A DNA stretch of 64,000 bases from LSCE01 sp050485425. GTDB lineage: Bacteria; Pseudomonadota; Gammaproteobacteria; Nitrococcales; Aquisalimonadaceae. Within the stretch, counting starts at the first letter, position 1. Each line of letters begins with the position of its first letter. The notes under the pieces are model-generated. The model saw nothing but the letters and a program-made list of their open reading frames with translations. It was not told the origin of the DNA and ran no database searches. The position numbers and the translations under genes were made by a program. The DNA lies in contig JBJHBJ010000016.1 of assembly GCA_050485425.1 (NCBI GenBank), positions 1 through 64,000 of the forward strand, in the 5' to 3' direction. Positions 1 to 8,084 of the stretch are shown here, one piece after another.

Positions 1-1512
1 CGGCACGAGAGCGGAGCCGCCATGATGGCCGAGGCCTACGGCAAGTGCACCGGCAAGCCGGGCATCTGCTTCGTCACGCGCGGCCCGGGCGCCACCAACG
101 CCATGGCCGGTGTGCATGTGGCCGATCAGGACTCCACGCCACTGATCCTGTTCATCGGCCAGGTCGCCCGCGAGATGGAGGAGCGAGAGGCCTTTCAGGA
201 GATCGACTACCGCCGCATGTGCGGCCCGCTCACCAAGTGGGTAGCGCAGATCGATCAGGCCCAGCGCATCCCGGAAATGGTCAGCCGCGCATTCCACAAC
301 GCCACGGCCGGCCGCCCGGGCCCGGTGGTACTGGCGCTGCCGGAGGACATGCTGACGGAACAGGTGGATGCACCCGAGAGCCGCGCTTACCAGCGGGTGG
401 AGAGCGGCGTCTCGCCGGAGACCGCCCGGCGGGTGCAGGAGGCGCTGGCAGGCGCCCAGCGGCCGTTGGTCATCATCGGCGGCGGTGGCTGGGATCAGGA
501 AGGCTGCAACGCACTGCGCAGCTTTGCCGAGGCCTGGGATCTGCCGGTTGCCGTCTCCTTCCGCTGCCAGGGCTATTTCGACGCCACGCACCCGAATTAC
601 GCCGGCGACGCCGGGCTGGGGGTAAATCCGCAACTGGTGGAGGCGATCCGGGAGGCCGATGTGCTGCTGGTGGTCGGTTCGAAACTGGGGGAGTCCACCA
701 CCGGGGGCTACACTCTCCTTGACGTCCCCCTGCCGAAGAACACGCTGATCCACATCCATGCCGATGCCGAGGAGCTGGGCCGCGTCTACCAGCCGGCCAT
801 CGCCATCAACGCCAGCATGTATGCCGCGCCACGGGCGCTGGCAGCACTGGAGGCACCGCCGCAGGTGCCCTGGTCGGAGCGCACACGCGAGATCAACAAC
901 CGCTACCGGCTGTGGTCCACACCACCGGCCAATGACGGCCCGCTGCAGATGGGCGAGATCATTACCTGGCTGAACGACCACCTGCCGGAGGACGCCATCG
1001 TCGCCAACGGCGCCGGCAACTACGCCATCTGGTCCAACCGCTTCTTCCGCTACCGCCGTTACCGCGCCATGCTCGCGCCCACCTCCGGCTCCATGGGCTA
1101 CGGCGTGCCCGCAGCCATTGCGGCGAAGCAGCTCTATCCGGAACGCACCGTAGTGGCCTTCGCCGGCGACGGCTGTTTCCTGATGACCGGCCAGGAACTG
1201 GCGACCGCCGTCCAGCACGACATCCCGGTGATCATCCTGGTGGTGAACAACGGCAGCTACGGCACCATCCGCATGCACCAGGAGAAGCACTACCCCGGCA
1301 GGGTCAGCGCCACCGATCTGCGCAACCCGGATTTCACCCGGCTGGCCGAAGCCTACGGCGCCTACGCCGAGCGGGTCGAGACCACGGAGCAGTTCGCGCC
1401 GGCCTTCGAACGCGCCCGGGAAAGCGGGCGCCCGGCCCTGCTGGAGCTGATACTGGACAAGGAGGTGATCGCGCCCGGCCAGACCATCAGCGGGCTGCGA
1501 GCCAAGGCGTGA
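1..1512 (+). CDS. Thiamine pyrophosphate-dependent enzyme, acetolactate synthase-like (5' end cut by window edge)
   Basis: Predicted TPP-dependent enzyme of the acetolactate synthase/benzoylformate decarboxylase superfamily, acting in the cytoplasm on a 2-oxo acid or 2-hydroxyacyl-CoA. The reading frame is open from base 1, and the residues before the first ATG (RHESGAAMMAEAYG) hold the family's conserved Glu that activates the cofactor, so the gene starts before the window. The C-terminal domain carries the TPP/Mg motif: GDG at 1165-1173, then 26 residues later NN in VVNNGSYG. The middle domain (roughly residues 140-290) fits the TPP_enzyme_M fold. No regulatory small subunit of acetolactate synthase follows, so biosynthetic IlvB is unlikely. 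The next gene is an SDR 178 bp downstream on the same strand, which suggests a catabolic pair. The substrate is unknown. Confidence 0.85.
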   Translation, partial: RHESGAAMMAEAYGKCTGKPGICFVTRGPGATNAMAGVHVADQDSTPLILFIGQVAREMEEREAFQEIDYRRMCGPLTKWVAQIDQAQRIPEMVSRAFHNATAGRPGPVVLALPEDMLTEQVDAPESRAYQRVESGVSPETARRVQEALAGAQRPLVIIGGGGWDQEGCNALRSFAEAWDLPVAVSFRCQGYFDATHPNYAGDAGLGVNPQLVEAIREADVLLVVGSKLGESTTGGYTLLDVPLPKNTLIHIHADAEELGRVYQPAIAINASMYAAPRALAALEAPPQVPWSERTREINNRYRLWSTPPANDGPLQMGEIITWLNDHLPEDAIVANGAGNYAIWSNRFFRYRRYRAMLAPTSGSMGYGVPAAIAAKQLYPERTVVAFAGDGCFLMTGQELATAVQHDIPVIILVVNNGSYGTIRMHQEKHYPGRVSATDLRNPDFTRLAEAYGAYAERVETTEQFAPAFERARESGRPALLELILDKEVIAPGQTISGLRAKA

Positions 1513-1690
1513 ACGCTCCAGCGACCCGGCCCGACAAAGAATTTGCCAATCAGAACGGACAGGAACGCCAATGACGCGGCGTGCCTCGGAAGCAATAGTA
1601 GGACCATCGGCCGGGACAGACCTGACGGACAATCCGGCCAGGATCACAGACTGAAACGCACATCCGACAGCATAAGACGAGGAGACGACC

Positions 1691-2566
1691 ATGTTTCAGG
1701 AAGGCCTGTTCAAGGGCAAACGCATACTGATCACCGGTGGCGGCACCGGGCTTGGCAAGGGCATGGCGGAGAAATTCCTCTCGCTGGGCGCTGACCTCTA
1801 CATCTGCGGACGCCGCAAGAGCGTCTGCGAGGAAACCGCCAAGGAACTGATGGACAAGTACGGCGGCTCGGTGAAAGCCTTCGGCGTGGACATCCGCGAT
1901 GCCCAGGCCGTAGACGACATGGTGGCGGAGATCTTCAAGGACGGCCCGCTCACCGATCTGGTCAACAACGCCGCCGGCAACTTCATCAGCCGCACGGAGG
2001 ACCTCTCCCCCCGCGGCTTTGACGCCATCGCCAACATCGTCATGCACGGCACCTTCTACGTCACCCAGGCGGTGGGCAAGCGCTGGATCCAGGGCGGCCA
2101 CCCCGGCAGCGTCATCTCCATCGTCGTCACCTGGGTGAAGAACGGCGGCCCGTTCGTGGTGCCATCGGCCATGAGCAAGTCCGCCATCCACACCATGACC
2201 ATGTCGCTGGCCACCGAATGGGGCCGTTACGGCATCCGCCTGAACGCCATCGGCCCGGGCGAGATCCCCACCGAGGGCATGAGCAAGCGCCTGAACCCCG
2301 GCGAGCAGCCCGGCGAACGCAGCGCCCGCATCAACCCCATGGGCCGCTGCGGCCGCATGGAGGAACTGCAGAACCTGGCCACCTTCCTCCTCTCCGACGG
2401 CAGCCCCTGGCTCACCGGCCAGTCCATCATGATGGACGGCGCCGGCCACATGGCCACCGGCGGCAACTTCTACGAACTGCGCAACTGGAGCGACGACGAC
2501 TGGAAACAGGCACGCGAGCGCATCGAGGAACAGAACCGCAAGGACAAGGCGAAGCGGGGAGGGTAA
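1691..2566 (+). CDS. SDR oxidoreductase resembling 2,4-dienoyl-CoA reductase, lacking the usual Tyr
   Basis: Short-chain dehydrogenase of 291 aa with a GAGGAGA ribosome site just before the ATG. The Rossmann glycine motif TGGGTGLG lies at residues 15-22 and the structural motif NNAAG at 92-96. The region FVVPSAMSK then a long helix (residues 155-163 onward) is like the mitochondrial-type 2,4-dienoyl-CoA reductases, which reduce dienoyl-CoA intermediates of unsaturated fatty acid beta-oxidation with NADPH. Lys163 of the catalytic pair is present, but the position 15 residues before it, where this family has Tyr, is Trp148. Substrate and activity are therefore uncertain; it could be an altered enzyme working with the upstream TPP protein. 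Confidence 0.85.
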   Translation: MFQEGLFKGKRILITGGGTGLGKGMAEKFLSLGADLYICGRRKSVCEETAKELMDKYGGSVKAFGVDIRDAQAVDDMVAEIFKDGPLTDLVNNAAGNFISRTEDLSPRGFDAIANIVMHGTFYVTQAVGKRWIQGGHPGSVISIVVTWVKNGGPFVVPSAMSKSAIHTMTMSLATEWGRYGIRLNAIGPGEIPTEGMSKRLNPGEQPGERSARINPMGRCGRMEELQNLATFLLSDGSPWLTGQSIMMDGAGHMATGGNFYELRNWSDDDWKQARERIEEQNRKDKAKRGG

Positions 2567-2593
2567 AGAAACCCCTCATCGGCGGGGCGGTGG

Positions 2594-3481
2594 TCAGCCA
2601 AGCTGCCGCTCCAGGTGATCGATGAACGTCCGCACCCGCGCCGACAGGTGGCGGCGGTGCGGGTAGACCGCATGCACCCCCAGCGTCCCGGCAGACCACT
2701 CGGGCAGCAGCGGGACCAGGCGGCCCCGGGCCACGGCCTCGCCGACCAGGAAATCGGGCTGCAGTACGATGCCGGCGCCCTGCTCCGCGGCGGCGGTCAG
2801 TAGATCGCCGTTATTGATCTCGCAGTTGCCGGAGACAGCGACCGGACATTCACCGCCGGGGCCGGTGAACGTCCAGACGTCCCTGCGGCCATGCTCCCAG
2901 TAGCTGTAGCACAGGCAGTTGTGACGCTGCAGGTCCGTGGGGGCCGACAGCGGCGGGGCACTCTCCAGGTAAGCGGGTGCGGCACAGAGCACGAGATGGA
3001 CCGTGCCCACCCGTTTTGCGATCAGCGATGAATCCTGCAATTTGCCGATGCGAATGACCAAGTCATAGCCCTCCTCGACCAGGTCGACCCGGCGGTCATT
3101 CAACTGCAATTCCAGCCGCACCTCCGGATAGGCGGCCAGATACTCCGGCACCAGGGTCTGCAACCGCCGCATGCCGAAGGACACCGGGGCATTGACGCGT
3201 AGCCGGCCCCGCGGGCGCAGGCTGTCCTCGCTGGCAATGGCGTCGGCCTCCGCGATTTCCTCCAGAATGCGCTGGCTGCGCAGATAGTAGGCCTCGCCGG
3301 TGTCGGTGGTATGCACGCGGCGGGTCGTGCGCACCAGCAGCCGCGTGCCCAGTGCCGCTTCCAGATCCTGCACCTGCCGGGTGATGCTGGCCGTGGACTT
3401 GTTCAAATGGCGCGCGGCCTTGCTGAACCCACCCTGGTCCACCACTGTCACGAAGGCACGCATGCTTTCCAGCTGATTCAT
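2594..3481 (-). CDS. LysR-family transcriptional regulator
   Basis: LysR-type regulator of 295 aa, the usual length. The N-terminal winged helix-turn-helix runs from about residue 4 to 62 (SMRAFVTVVDQGGFSKAARH, then RQVQDLEAALGTRLLVRTTR). The rest is the periplasmic-binding-protein-like inducer domain. It is transcribed divergently from the DoxX gene at 3589, and the AT-rich 107-bp gap between them is the likely binding region. By the usual LysR arrangement it probably controls doxX and perhaps the dioxygenase after it; that target is inferred. Its end faces the SDR gene with only 27 bp between stops. Confidence 0.92.
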   Translation of the reverse strand: MNQLESMRAFVTVVDQGGFSKAARHLNKSTASITRQVQDLEAALGTRLLVRTTRRVHTTDTGEAYYLRSQRILEEIAEADAIASEDSLRPRGRLRVNAPVSFGMRRLQTLVPEYLAAYPEVRLELQLNDRRVDLVEEGYDLVIRIGKLQDSSLIAKRVGTVHLVLCAAPAYLESAPPLSAPTDLQRHNCLCYSYWEHGRRDVWTFTGPGGECPVAVSGNCEINNGDLLTAAAEQGAGIVLQPDFLVGEAVARGRLVPLLPEWSAGTLGVHAVYPHRRHLSARVRTFIDHLERQLG

Positions 3482-3588
3482 TGTTGCATAATACTAAACA
3501 GTTATTTGAATAATCACCCCATTCTTTAATTTATGGCTGGCAATTACCCTTTTCGCGTTCACTCATACTACGCATCGAGGAGATTGCC

Positions 3589-4023
3589 ATGCGCATTCAG
3601 CAACAGGATCAAGCCGCTTATGCGGCACTCGTACTACGCGTCGCTCTGGGCGTGATGTTCCTCGCCCACGGTCTGCTGAAGCTGGTGGTGTTCACGCCGG
3701 CCGGTACGGCGGGCTTTTTCGAATCCATCGGCCTGCCCGGTATCCTGGGGCACCTGACCCTCTGGGCCGAGATCATCGGCGGCATCCTGCTGATCGTCGG
3801 CATCGGCAGTCGCTGGGTGGCGGCAGCCTTGATACCGGTACTGATCGGCTCCATCGCCTTCGCTCACTGGGACGCCGGCTGGCTGTTCAGCAATGAAGGC
3901 GGCGGCTGGGAGTATCCGGCATTCCTGATCGCGGCCAGCGTGGCCCAGGTGCTGCTGGGCGACGGCGCCTACGCACTGCGCAACGTGCGCGCAGGCACCG
4001 GAGCACAGCCACGTACGGCCTGA
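3589..4023 (+). CDS. DoxX family integral membrane protein
   Basis: Membrane protein of 144 aa with four predicted helices (about residues 12-34, 52-72, 78-98, 112-130) and the DoxX-type start LALRVALGVMFLAHGLLKL-like segment. The ATG has a good site, GAGGAG, 6 bases upstream. DoxX/DoxD-like proteins are small inner-membrane proteins linked to quinone or redox chemistry in some species, but the role of most members, this one included, is not known. It is divergent from the LysR gene and is followed by a strong stem-loop before the dioxygenase gene. Confidence 0.88.
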   Translation: MRIQQQDQAAYAALVLRVALGVMFLAHGLLKLVVFTPAGTAGFFESIGLPGILGHLTLWAEIIGGILLIVGIGSRWVAAALIPVLIGSIAFAHWDAGWLFSNEGGGWEYPAFLIAASVAQVLLGDGAYALRNVRAGTGAQPRTA

Positions 4024-4040
4024 GCGCGGCGATAACACAC

Positions 4041-4067
4041 GGCCGGCGACCCCCGCCGGCCGTTTTC
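4041..4067 (+). terminator. Predicted intrinsic terminator after doxX-like gene
   Basis: Perfect 8-bp stem GGCCGGCG / CGCCGGCC with a 5-base loop, followed by GTTTTC. It sits 18 bp after the doxX-like stop and ends just before the ribosome site of the dioxygenase gene, so the two genes may be only partly cotranscribed. Confidence 0.7.
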
Positions 4068-4080
4068 AGTGGAGGCGGAT

Positions 4081-4845
4081 ATGCACTTTCATAGCCTGTT
4101 CGTGGCCCACGGGGCTCCCACGCTGGCGCTGTCCCAGGCGCCGGCGAACGCGTTCCTGCGCGGGCTGGGCGCATCACTCCCGCGGCCCAGGGCCATCGTC
4201 ATCGTCAGCCCGCACTGGGAACATCATGGGTTTGCGGTCCGCGCTCCGGTACGGTTTCGCACCTGGCATGACTTCCGCGGTTTTCCACCGGAGCTCTACG
4301 CGCTGCGCTACGAACCTCCGGGTGACACCGCACTGGCCGAGCAGGTGGGGACGCTGATCCGGCAGGCCGGCCTGCCCACCGCCACCGACGACGGCGATGC
4401 ACTGGACCACGGCGCCTGGGTGCCGCTGATGCTGATGTTCCCGGGAGCGGATATCCCCTTGGTCCAGGTGTCGCTGATGCACGGCGGCACACCGGCCGAA
4501 CATCTGGCATTGGGGGAGGCCTTGCGGCCGCTGACTGACGACAACGTGCTGGTGATCGGCAGCGGCTCGCTGGTACACAACCTGCGGGAGCTGCATGCGG
4601 AGGACGCCGCGCCGACGGCCTGGGCGCTGGAGTTCGACGACTGGCTGGCGGAGCGCGTGCAGGCCGGTGATCGGGAAGCGATCGTCGATTACCGGCAGCG
4701 GGCGCCGCATGCGGCACGCGCGCATCCGGAGGACGACCACCTGATGCCGTTGCTGGTGACGATGGGCATGGGCGGGACGGGCGAGTCGCTGCACCGCAGT
4801 TTCACCTACGGCACCATCAGCATGGCGGGATACGGGTTTCGGTAA
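4081..4845 (+). CDS. DODA-type extradiol ring-cleavage dioxygenase family protein (YgiD-like)
   Basis: Protein of 254 aa in the class III extradiol dioxygenase family related to 4,5-DOPA dioxygenase and E. coli YgiD. Putative metal ligands are His10 (VAHGAP), His45 (VSPHWEHHG) and His220 (EDDHLMPL); His110 in LDHGAW and His166 in SGSLVHNL are also family-conserved. The ATG at 4081 is chosen over an in-frame GTG at 4069 because GGAGG lies 5 bases before it. The natural substrate of bacterial members is mostly unknown; ring opening of catechol-type compounds is the family reaction. The last 45 bp of this gene and the following 40 bp recur at 5939-6026, suggesting a past duplication. Confidence 0.9.
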   Translation: MHFHSLFVAHGAPTLALSQAPANAFLRGLGASLPRPRAIVIVSPHWEHHGFAVRAPVRFRTWHDFRGFPPELYALRYEPPGDTALAEQVGTLIRQAGLPTATDDGDALDHGAWVPLMLMFPGADIPLVQVSLMHGGTPAEHLALGEALRPLTDDNVLVIGSGSLVHNLRELHAEDAAPTAWALEFDDWLAERVQAGDREAIVDYRQRAPHAARAHPEDDHLMPLLVTMGMGGTGESLHRSFTYGTISMAGYGFR

Positions 4846-4850
4846 TGGCA

Positions 4851-4885
4851 TGTTGGGGTTCGCTGCGCTCACCCGCAACCTACAC
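4851..4885 (+). repeat. Dispersed intergenic repeat, GTTGGGGTT...AACCTAC type, copy 1
   Basis: Imperfect palindrome that begins GTTGGGGTTCGC and ends CGCAACCTAC, directly after the dioxygenase stop. The same sequence recurs at 5989-6023. It looks like a REP-like intergenic unit. Confidence 0.7.
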
Positions 4886-4995
4886 CGCGTTCGGGACGAT
4901 TCGGATCTAAAGGGGACGCTCGGTCGCATGGTTCATAGTGCCAAACCGCGACCGGGTATACAGTTGAACGCCTTGCCTGGCGGTATAACAACAAC

Positions 4996-5775
4996 ATGAA
5001 ATCGAACCGATGGGTGAGGTGGTTCCGACTGCTGGCGCTAGCGGCGCTGGCGGGCATTCCGCTGGTGGCGACAGGCGCACCTGACGTGTCCGTACGCATA
5101 ACGGCCGTCGACCCTGCCTCCGGAACCGAGTTGGCCACCGGGGAAACGCTCTACCTGCGCATCCGCTACGACAGCCACCAGCCCCTGCGCTTCCAGGCCC
5201 GCGTGCCGGCGGGGGAGCCCGACCGCGGCGTGATGATGAATCCGGCGCCGGTTTACCCGGCCGGCCGGGGAGAGGCTCTGGCCTGGATTGCGTTTCGTGA
5301 ACCCGGGCGGCTGGGTCATGTGGACGTGGTCGTGTTCGACGAACGCTGGCAGCGGCTGGAGGTTCGGTCCGAACCCGTGGACATCAGCTGGTATGCCAGC
5401 GGCGCGGGCGGGCACCGGCCGGCAGGCTGGACCCGGGAGTTGAGCGACCATCAGCAATCGATGACCCGCACGCAGATCACACCGGCGAACGACAGCGGCG
5501 GGGACCTGCTCGTCATGTTCATGGGCTGGTCGGTGCCCGGCTATTTCATCCTGCAGTTCCTGGCCTGGCGCCTGGAGGACAGACGCTGGCGCGTGGCCGG
5601 TCGGCTGCCGCTGGTGGTTGCCGTTCCTCTGTTGCTGTGGACACTGTTCGCGCTGATGGCGGGCTCCAACCTCTGGCCGCTGATGCTGCTGTTCGTGGCG
5701 CCGTTCCTGTTCCTCTACCTGGCCGGGCTGCTACTGCTGCGGTGGTTCACCAGCCGCTGGGAATGGGCGGGATAG
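4996..5775 (+). CDS. Unknown secreted/membrane protein with three C-terminal membrane segments
   Basis: Protein of 259 aa that I do not recognise. A signal peptide spans about residues 1-28 (positive start, hydrophobic LLALAALAGIPLVATGA). Residues 30-135 form a soluble extracytoplasmic domain rich in beta-strand-like sequence. Three hydrophobic segments follow at about 168-190, 202-222 and 226-250. The ribosome site is weak (no clear GGAG near the ATG at 4996), so the start is less certain than the frame. It stands alone between two repeat-containing gaps and no neighbour suggests a role. Confidence 0.7.
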   Translation: MKSNRWVRWFRLLALAALAGIPLVATGAPDVSVRITAVDPASGTELATGETLYLRIRYDSHQPLRFQARVPAGEPDRGVMMNPAPVYPAGRGEALAWIAFREPGRLGHVDVVVFDERWQRLEVRSEPVDISWYASGAGGHRPAGWTRELSDHQQSMTRTQITPANDSGGDLLVMFMGWSVPGYFILQFLAWRLEDRRWRVAGRLPLVVAVPLLLWTLFALMAGSNLWPLMLLFVAPFLFLYLAGLLLLRWFTSRWEWAG

Positions 5776-5792
5776 CGCAGGGGGTTCGGCAA

Positions 5793-5823
5793 GGCCGATA
5801 GCACGGCGCTCTATCCACCCTAC
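5793..5823 (-). repeat. GTAGGGTGGAT-type short intergenic repeat
   Basis: Read on the minus strand it starts GTAGGGTGGATAGAGCGCC and ends in an imperfect complement of its start. It is one of five related units in this window (others at 5867, 6037, 6091 and 35640). Confidence 0.6.
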
Positions 5824-5866
5824 GGGCCATGGGCGCGGCGTAGATACCGTCCTGCCGGTCAAGATC

Positions 5867-5897
5867 GTAGGGTGCTCAGAGCGCAGCGATGCGCACC
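5867..5897 (+). repeat. GTAGGGTGC-type short intergenic repeat
   Basis: Begins GTAGGGTGCTCAGAGCGC and ends GATGCGCACC, so its ends can pair as a hairpin (GGTGC with GCACC). Confidence 0.6.
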
Positions 5898-5938
5898 ATT
5901 GGCGTGATCGGTGCGCCTCGCTTGAGCGGCGTCACGGA

Positions 5939-6026
5939 TTCATCTACGGCAGGATCAGCATGGCGGGATTCAGGTTCCGGTCGTGGTGTGTTGGGGTTCG
6001 CTGCGCTCACCCGCAACCTACACCGC
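5939..6026 (+). pseudogene. Remnant copy of the 3' end of the DODA-type dioxygenase gene plus its downstream repeat
   Basis: These 88 bp align without gaps to 4801-4888, with ten mismatches by my count. The first half encodes a version of the dioxygenase C-terminus (FIYGRISMAGFRF here; FTYGTISMAGYGF in the gene), but the stop codon is changed and no upstream coding sequence remains. The second half is the GTTGGGGTT repeat. It is either a decayed second gene copy or a carried-along segment from a recombination event. Confidence 0.6.
5989..6023 (+). repeat. GTTGGGGTT...AACCTAC repeat, copy 2
   Basis: Identical over about 33 bp to the unit at 4851-4885. It lies at the 3' half of the duplicated segment. 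Confidence 0.7.
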
Positions 6027-6036
6027 TGCCCGGACG

Positions 6037-6067
6037 GTAGGGTGGATGGAGCACCGCAATATCCGCC
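6037..6067 (+). repeat. GTAGGGTGGATGGAG-type short intergenic repeat
   Basis: Starts GTAGGGTGGATGGAG and ends ATATCCGCC; the same two ends are found in the unit at 35640-35672 on the other strand. Confidence 0.65.
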
Positions 6068-6090
6068 GCAATCCCCCGACAATAACCCGC

Positions 6091-6120
6091 GTAGGGTGTG
6101 CAGGCCGAGGCCTGCGCACC
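6091..6120 (+). repeat. GTAGGGTGTGCAGGC-type hairpin repeat
   Basis: Begins GTAGGGTGTGCAGGCC and ends GGCCTGCGCACC. The centre GCAGGCC/GGCCTGC pairs around a GA loop, so the unit is a compact hairpin. Confidence 0.65.
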
Positions 6121-6196
6121 GGGCCTGGCAGGCAGATGGTGCGCACCACATGGCGGTGCACACCGCTCCCAGGGTCGTCCGCCGGGCGCGGACAGC

Positions 6197-7840
6197 TCAG
6201 CGCGCCTGCAGGCTCGGCAGCGTGTGGCCGCCGAACTGTTCGCGCAGCTTCACCTTCTGGATCTTGCCGGTGGCGGTGTGCGGCAGTTCCTTCACGAACA
6301 CCACGTCCTCCGGCAGCCACCACTTGGCGACGTTCTGCTGGAGGTAATCCAGGATGTCCTCGCGGGTCGGCTGCCGGCCTTCCTTCGGAACGACGATCAG
6401 TAGCGGGCGCTCCTGCCAGGTGGGGTGCGAGACGCCGATCACCGCGGCCTCGGCCACCGCCGGGTGGCCCATGGCGGCGTTCTCCAGGTCCACCGAGGAG
6501 ATCCACTCGCCGCCGGACTTGATCACGTCCTTGGCCCGGTCCACCAGCGTCACGTAACCGTCGGCGTCCACGGTGGCGATGTCGCCGGTGGGGAAGAAGC
6601 CGTCCGCGTCCAGCACGTCGCCTTCCCTGCGGAAGTAGCCGCTGGCGATCCACGGCCCTTTCACCATCAGGTGGCCGGAGGTCTTGCCGTCCCAGGGCAG
6701 CGGCTTGCCGTCTTCGTCGGCGATCTTGATCTCCACGCCCCAGACCCCGCGGCCCGGCTTCATCTTGATGCGCATCCGGTCTTCGTCGGGCAGATCCATG
6801 TGCTTGGGCAGCAGGCGGTTGATGACGCCGATGGGGCTGGTCTCGGTCATGCCCCAGCCCTGCACCACCTCCACGCCCAGCTCGTTCTCGAACCGTTCGA
6901 TCATGGCCCGGGGCGGGGCGGCGCCGCCGATGCCGACGCCTTCAAGCTTCAGCGCGCGCGGGTCAAGATCGGGGTTGGCATCCAGGTACTGGAAGAACAT
7001 CAGCCAGACCGTGGGCACCGCCTGGGAGAAGTTCACGCCCTCGTCGCGCATCAGGCCGTACACGTTCTCGCCGTCCAGGCGCGGCCCGGGCAGCACCAGT
7101 TTCGCCCCGGCCATGGCAGCGGCATACGGCATGCCCCAGGCGTTGGCATGGAACATGGGGACCACCAGCAGCATGGTGCTGCGCGAGCTGACGGCGAAGG
7201 TGTCCGGCGCCAGTTCCATCAGCGAGTGAATGACGGTGGAGCGATGCGAGTAGAGCACCCCCTTGGGGTTGCCGGTGGTACCGGAGGTGTAGCAGAGCGA
7301 GGATGCGGTGCGCTCGTCGAATTCCGGCCAGGTGTACTCCGTGCCCTGCGCCTGCACCAGTTCCTCGTAGCAGAGCAGGTTGGGCACGTCGATATGCGGC
7401 ATGTGGACACGGTCGGTCATGGCGATGTAATGGGTGACCGAAGGAAGCTTCGGCGCCAGTTCTTCAACCAGCTGGGCGAAGGTGATGTCGAAGAACAATA
7501 CCTTGTCCTCGGCATGGTTGATGATGTACTCGATCTGCTCCGGGAACAGACGCGGGTTCACCGTGTGCAGGACCGCACCGCTACCGGAGACACCGAAGTA
7601 CAGTTCGTAATGGCGGCAGGTGTTCCAGGCCAGCGTCCCGACCCGGTCGTGCATGTCCACCCCCAGCGTCTTCAACGCGTTCGCCACCTGTTTCGAGCGG
7701 TCGCGCAGCTCGCGGTAGTTGCTACGGTGGATCGGTCCCTCCACCGTGCGGGAGACGATCTCCGTTTCCGGATGGAAGGTGGCGGCGTGCTCGATCAGCG
7801 ACGAGATGAGCAGCGGATGGTCCTGCATCAGGCCGAACAT
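6197..7840 (-). CDS. Medium/long-chain fatty acid-CoA ligase (AMP-forming)
   Basis: Acyl-CoA synthetase of 547 aa that activates a carboxylic acid to acyl-AMP and then acyl-CoA in the cytoplasm. Adenylate motifs are in order: YTSGTTGNPKGVLYSH (about residues 187-202), GWGMTETSP (about 330), STGD-type ...FFPTGDIA (about 415), DRAKDVIKSGGEW (about 433-445) and the catalytic Lys of TATGKIQKVKLRE near the C-terminus. The overall shape, with the early SVEGPIHRSNY-like segment, is closest to the AlkK-type medium-chain group. GGAGGAGA precedes the ATG. It is divergent from the thiolase gene, consistent with a fatty acid degradation locus. Exact chain length is not predictable. Confidence 0.9.
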   Translation of the reverse strand: MFGLMQDHPLLISSLIEHAATFHPETEIVSRTVEGPIHRSNYRELRDRSKQVANALKTLGVDMHDRVGTLAWNTCRHYELYFGVSGSGAVLHTVNPRLFPEQIEYIINHAEDKVLFFDITFAQLVEELAPKLPSVTHYIAMTDRVHMPHIDVPNLLCYEELVQAQGTEYTWPEFDERTASSLCYTSGTTGNPKGVLYSHRSTVIHSLMELAPDTFAVSSRSTMLLVVPMFHANAWGMPYAAAMAGAKLVLPGPRLDGENVYGLMRDEGVNFSQAVPTVWLMFFQYLDANPDLDPRALKLEGVGIGGAAPPRAMIERFENELGVEVVQGWGMTETSPIGVINRLLPKHMDLPDEDRMRIKMKPGRGVWGVEIKIADEDGKPLPWDGKTSGHLMVKGPWIASGYFRREGDVLDADGFFPTGDIATVDADGYVTLVDRAKDVIKSGGEWISSVDLENAAMGHPAVAEAAVIGVSHPTWQERPLLIVVPKEGRQPTREDILDYLQQNVAKWWLPEDVVFVKELPHTATGKIQKVKLREQFGGHTLPSLQAR

Positions 7841-7970
7841 GGGGTCTCCTCCTTACGCTTGAAAGCCGCACGATCTGGTTATCGGCCGCCGGCGCCCCAC
7901 CAAGCCCGGCTTGCTTGAAAAGTGATGATTGATTCATCGCCCGGGTCGTCACCGGCTATGATAGATTTCA

Positions 7971-7981
7971 TACTAATAGTA
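7971..7981. promoter_or_regulatory. Short palindrome in the ligase/thiolase divergent gap
   Basis: TACTAATAGTA is an 11-bp perfect palindrome in the AT-rich part of the 244-bp gap between two divergent fatty acid genes. It could be a repressor half-site pair or part of a -10 region; no known consensus is matched. Confidence 0.3.
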
Positions 7982-8084
7982 CGCGCATAAATCGAATATT
8001 CCCGTGCTCGTCTATCCTTGCAACGAGCCTGGAAGAATCGCTTACTCGAACACATTCATACCATCCTTTGGAGGAGTAAACCTC

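Larger units (their letters stand above)
5776..6196. other. 421-bp repeat-rich gap without a convincing gene
   Basis: No reading frame here has a plausible start and family resemblance. The gap holds four GTAGGGTG-type units, one GTTGGGGTT-type unit and a remnant matching the 3' end of the dioxygenase gene. It separates the unknown membrane protein from the convergent acyl-CoA ligase gene. Confidence 0.7.

Noticed and set aside
1..1512. Biosynthetic acetolactate synthase IlvB
   Set aside because: No IlvH/IlvN small subunit or IlvC follows, and the next gene is an SDR; only a superfamily-level call is safe.
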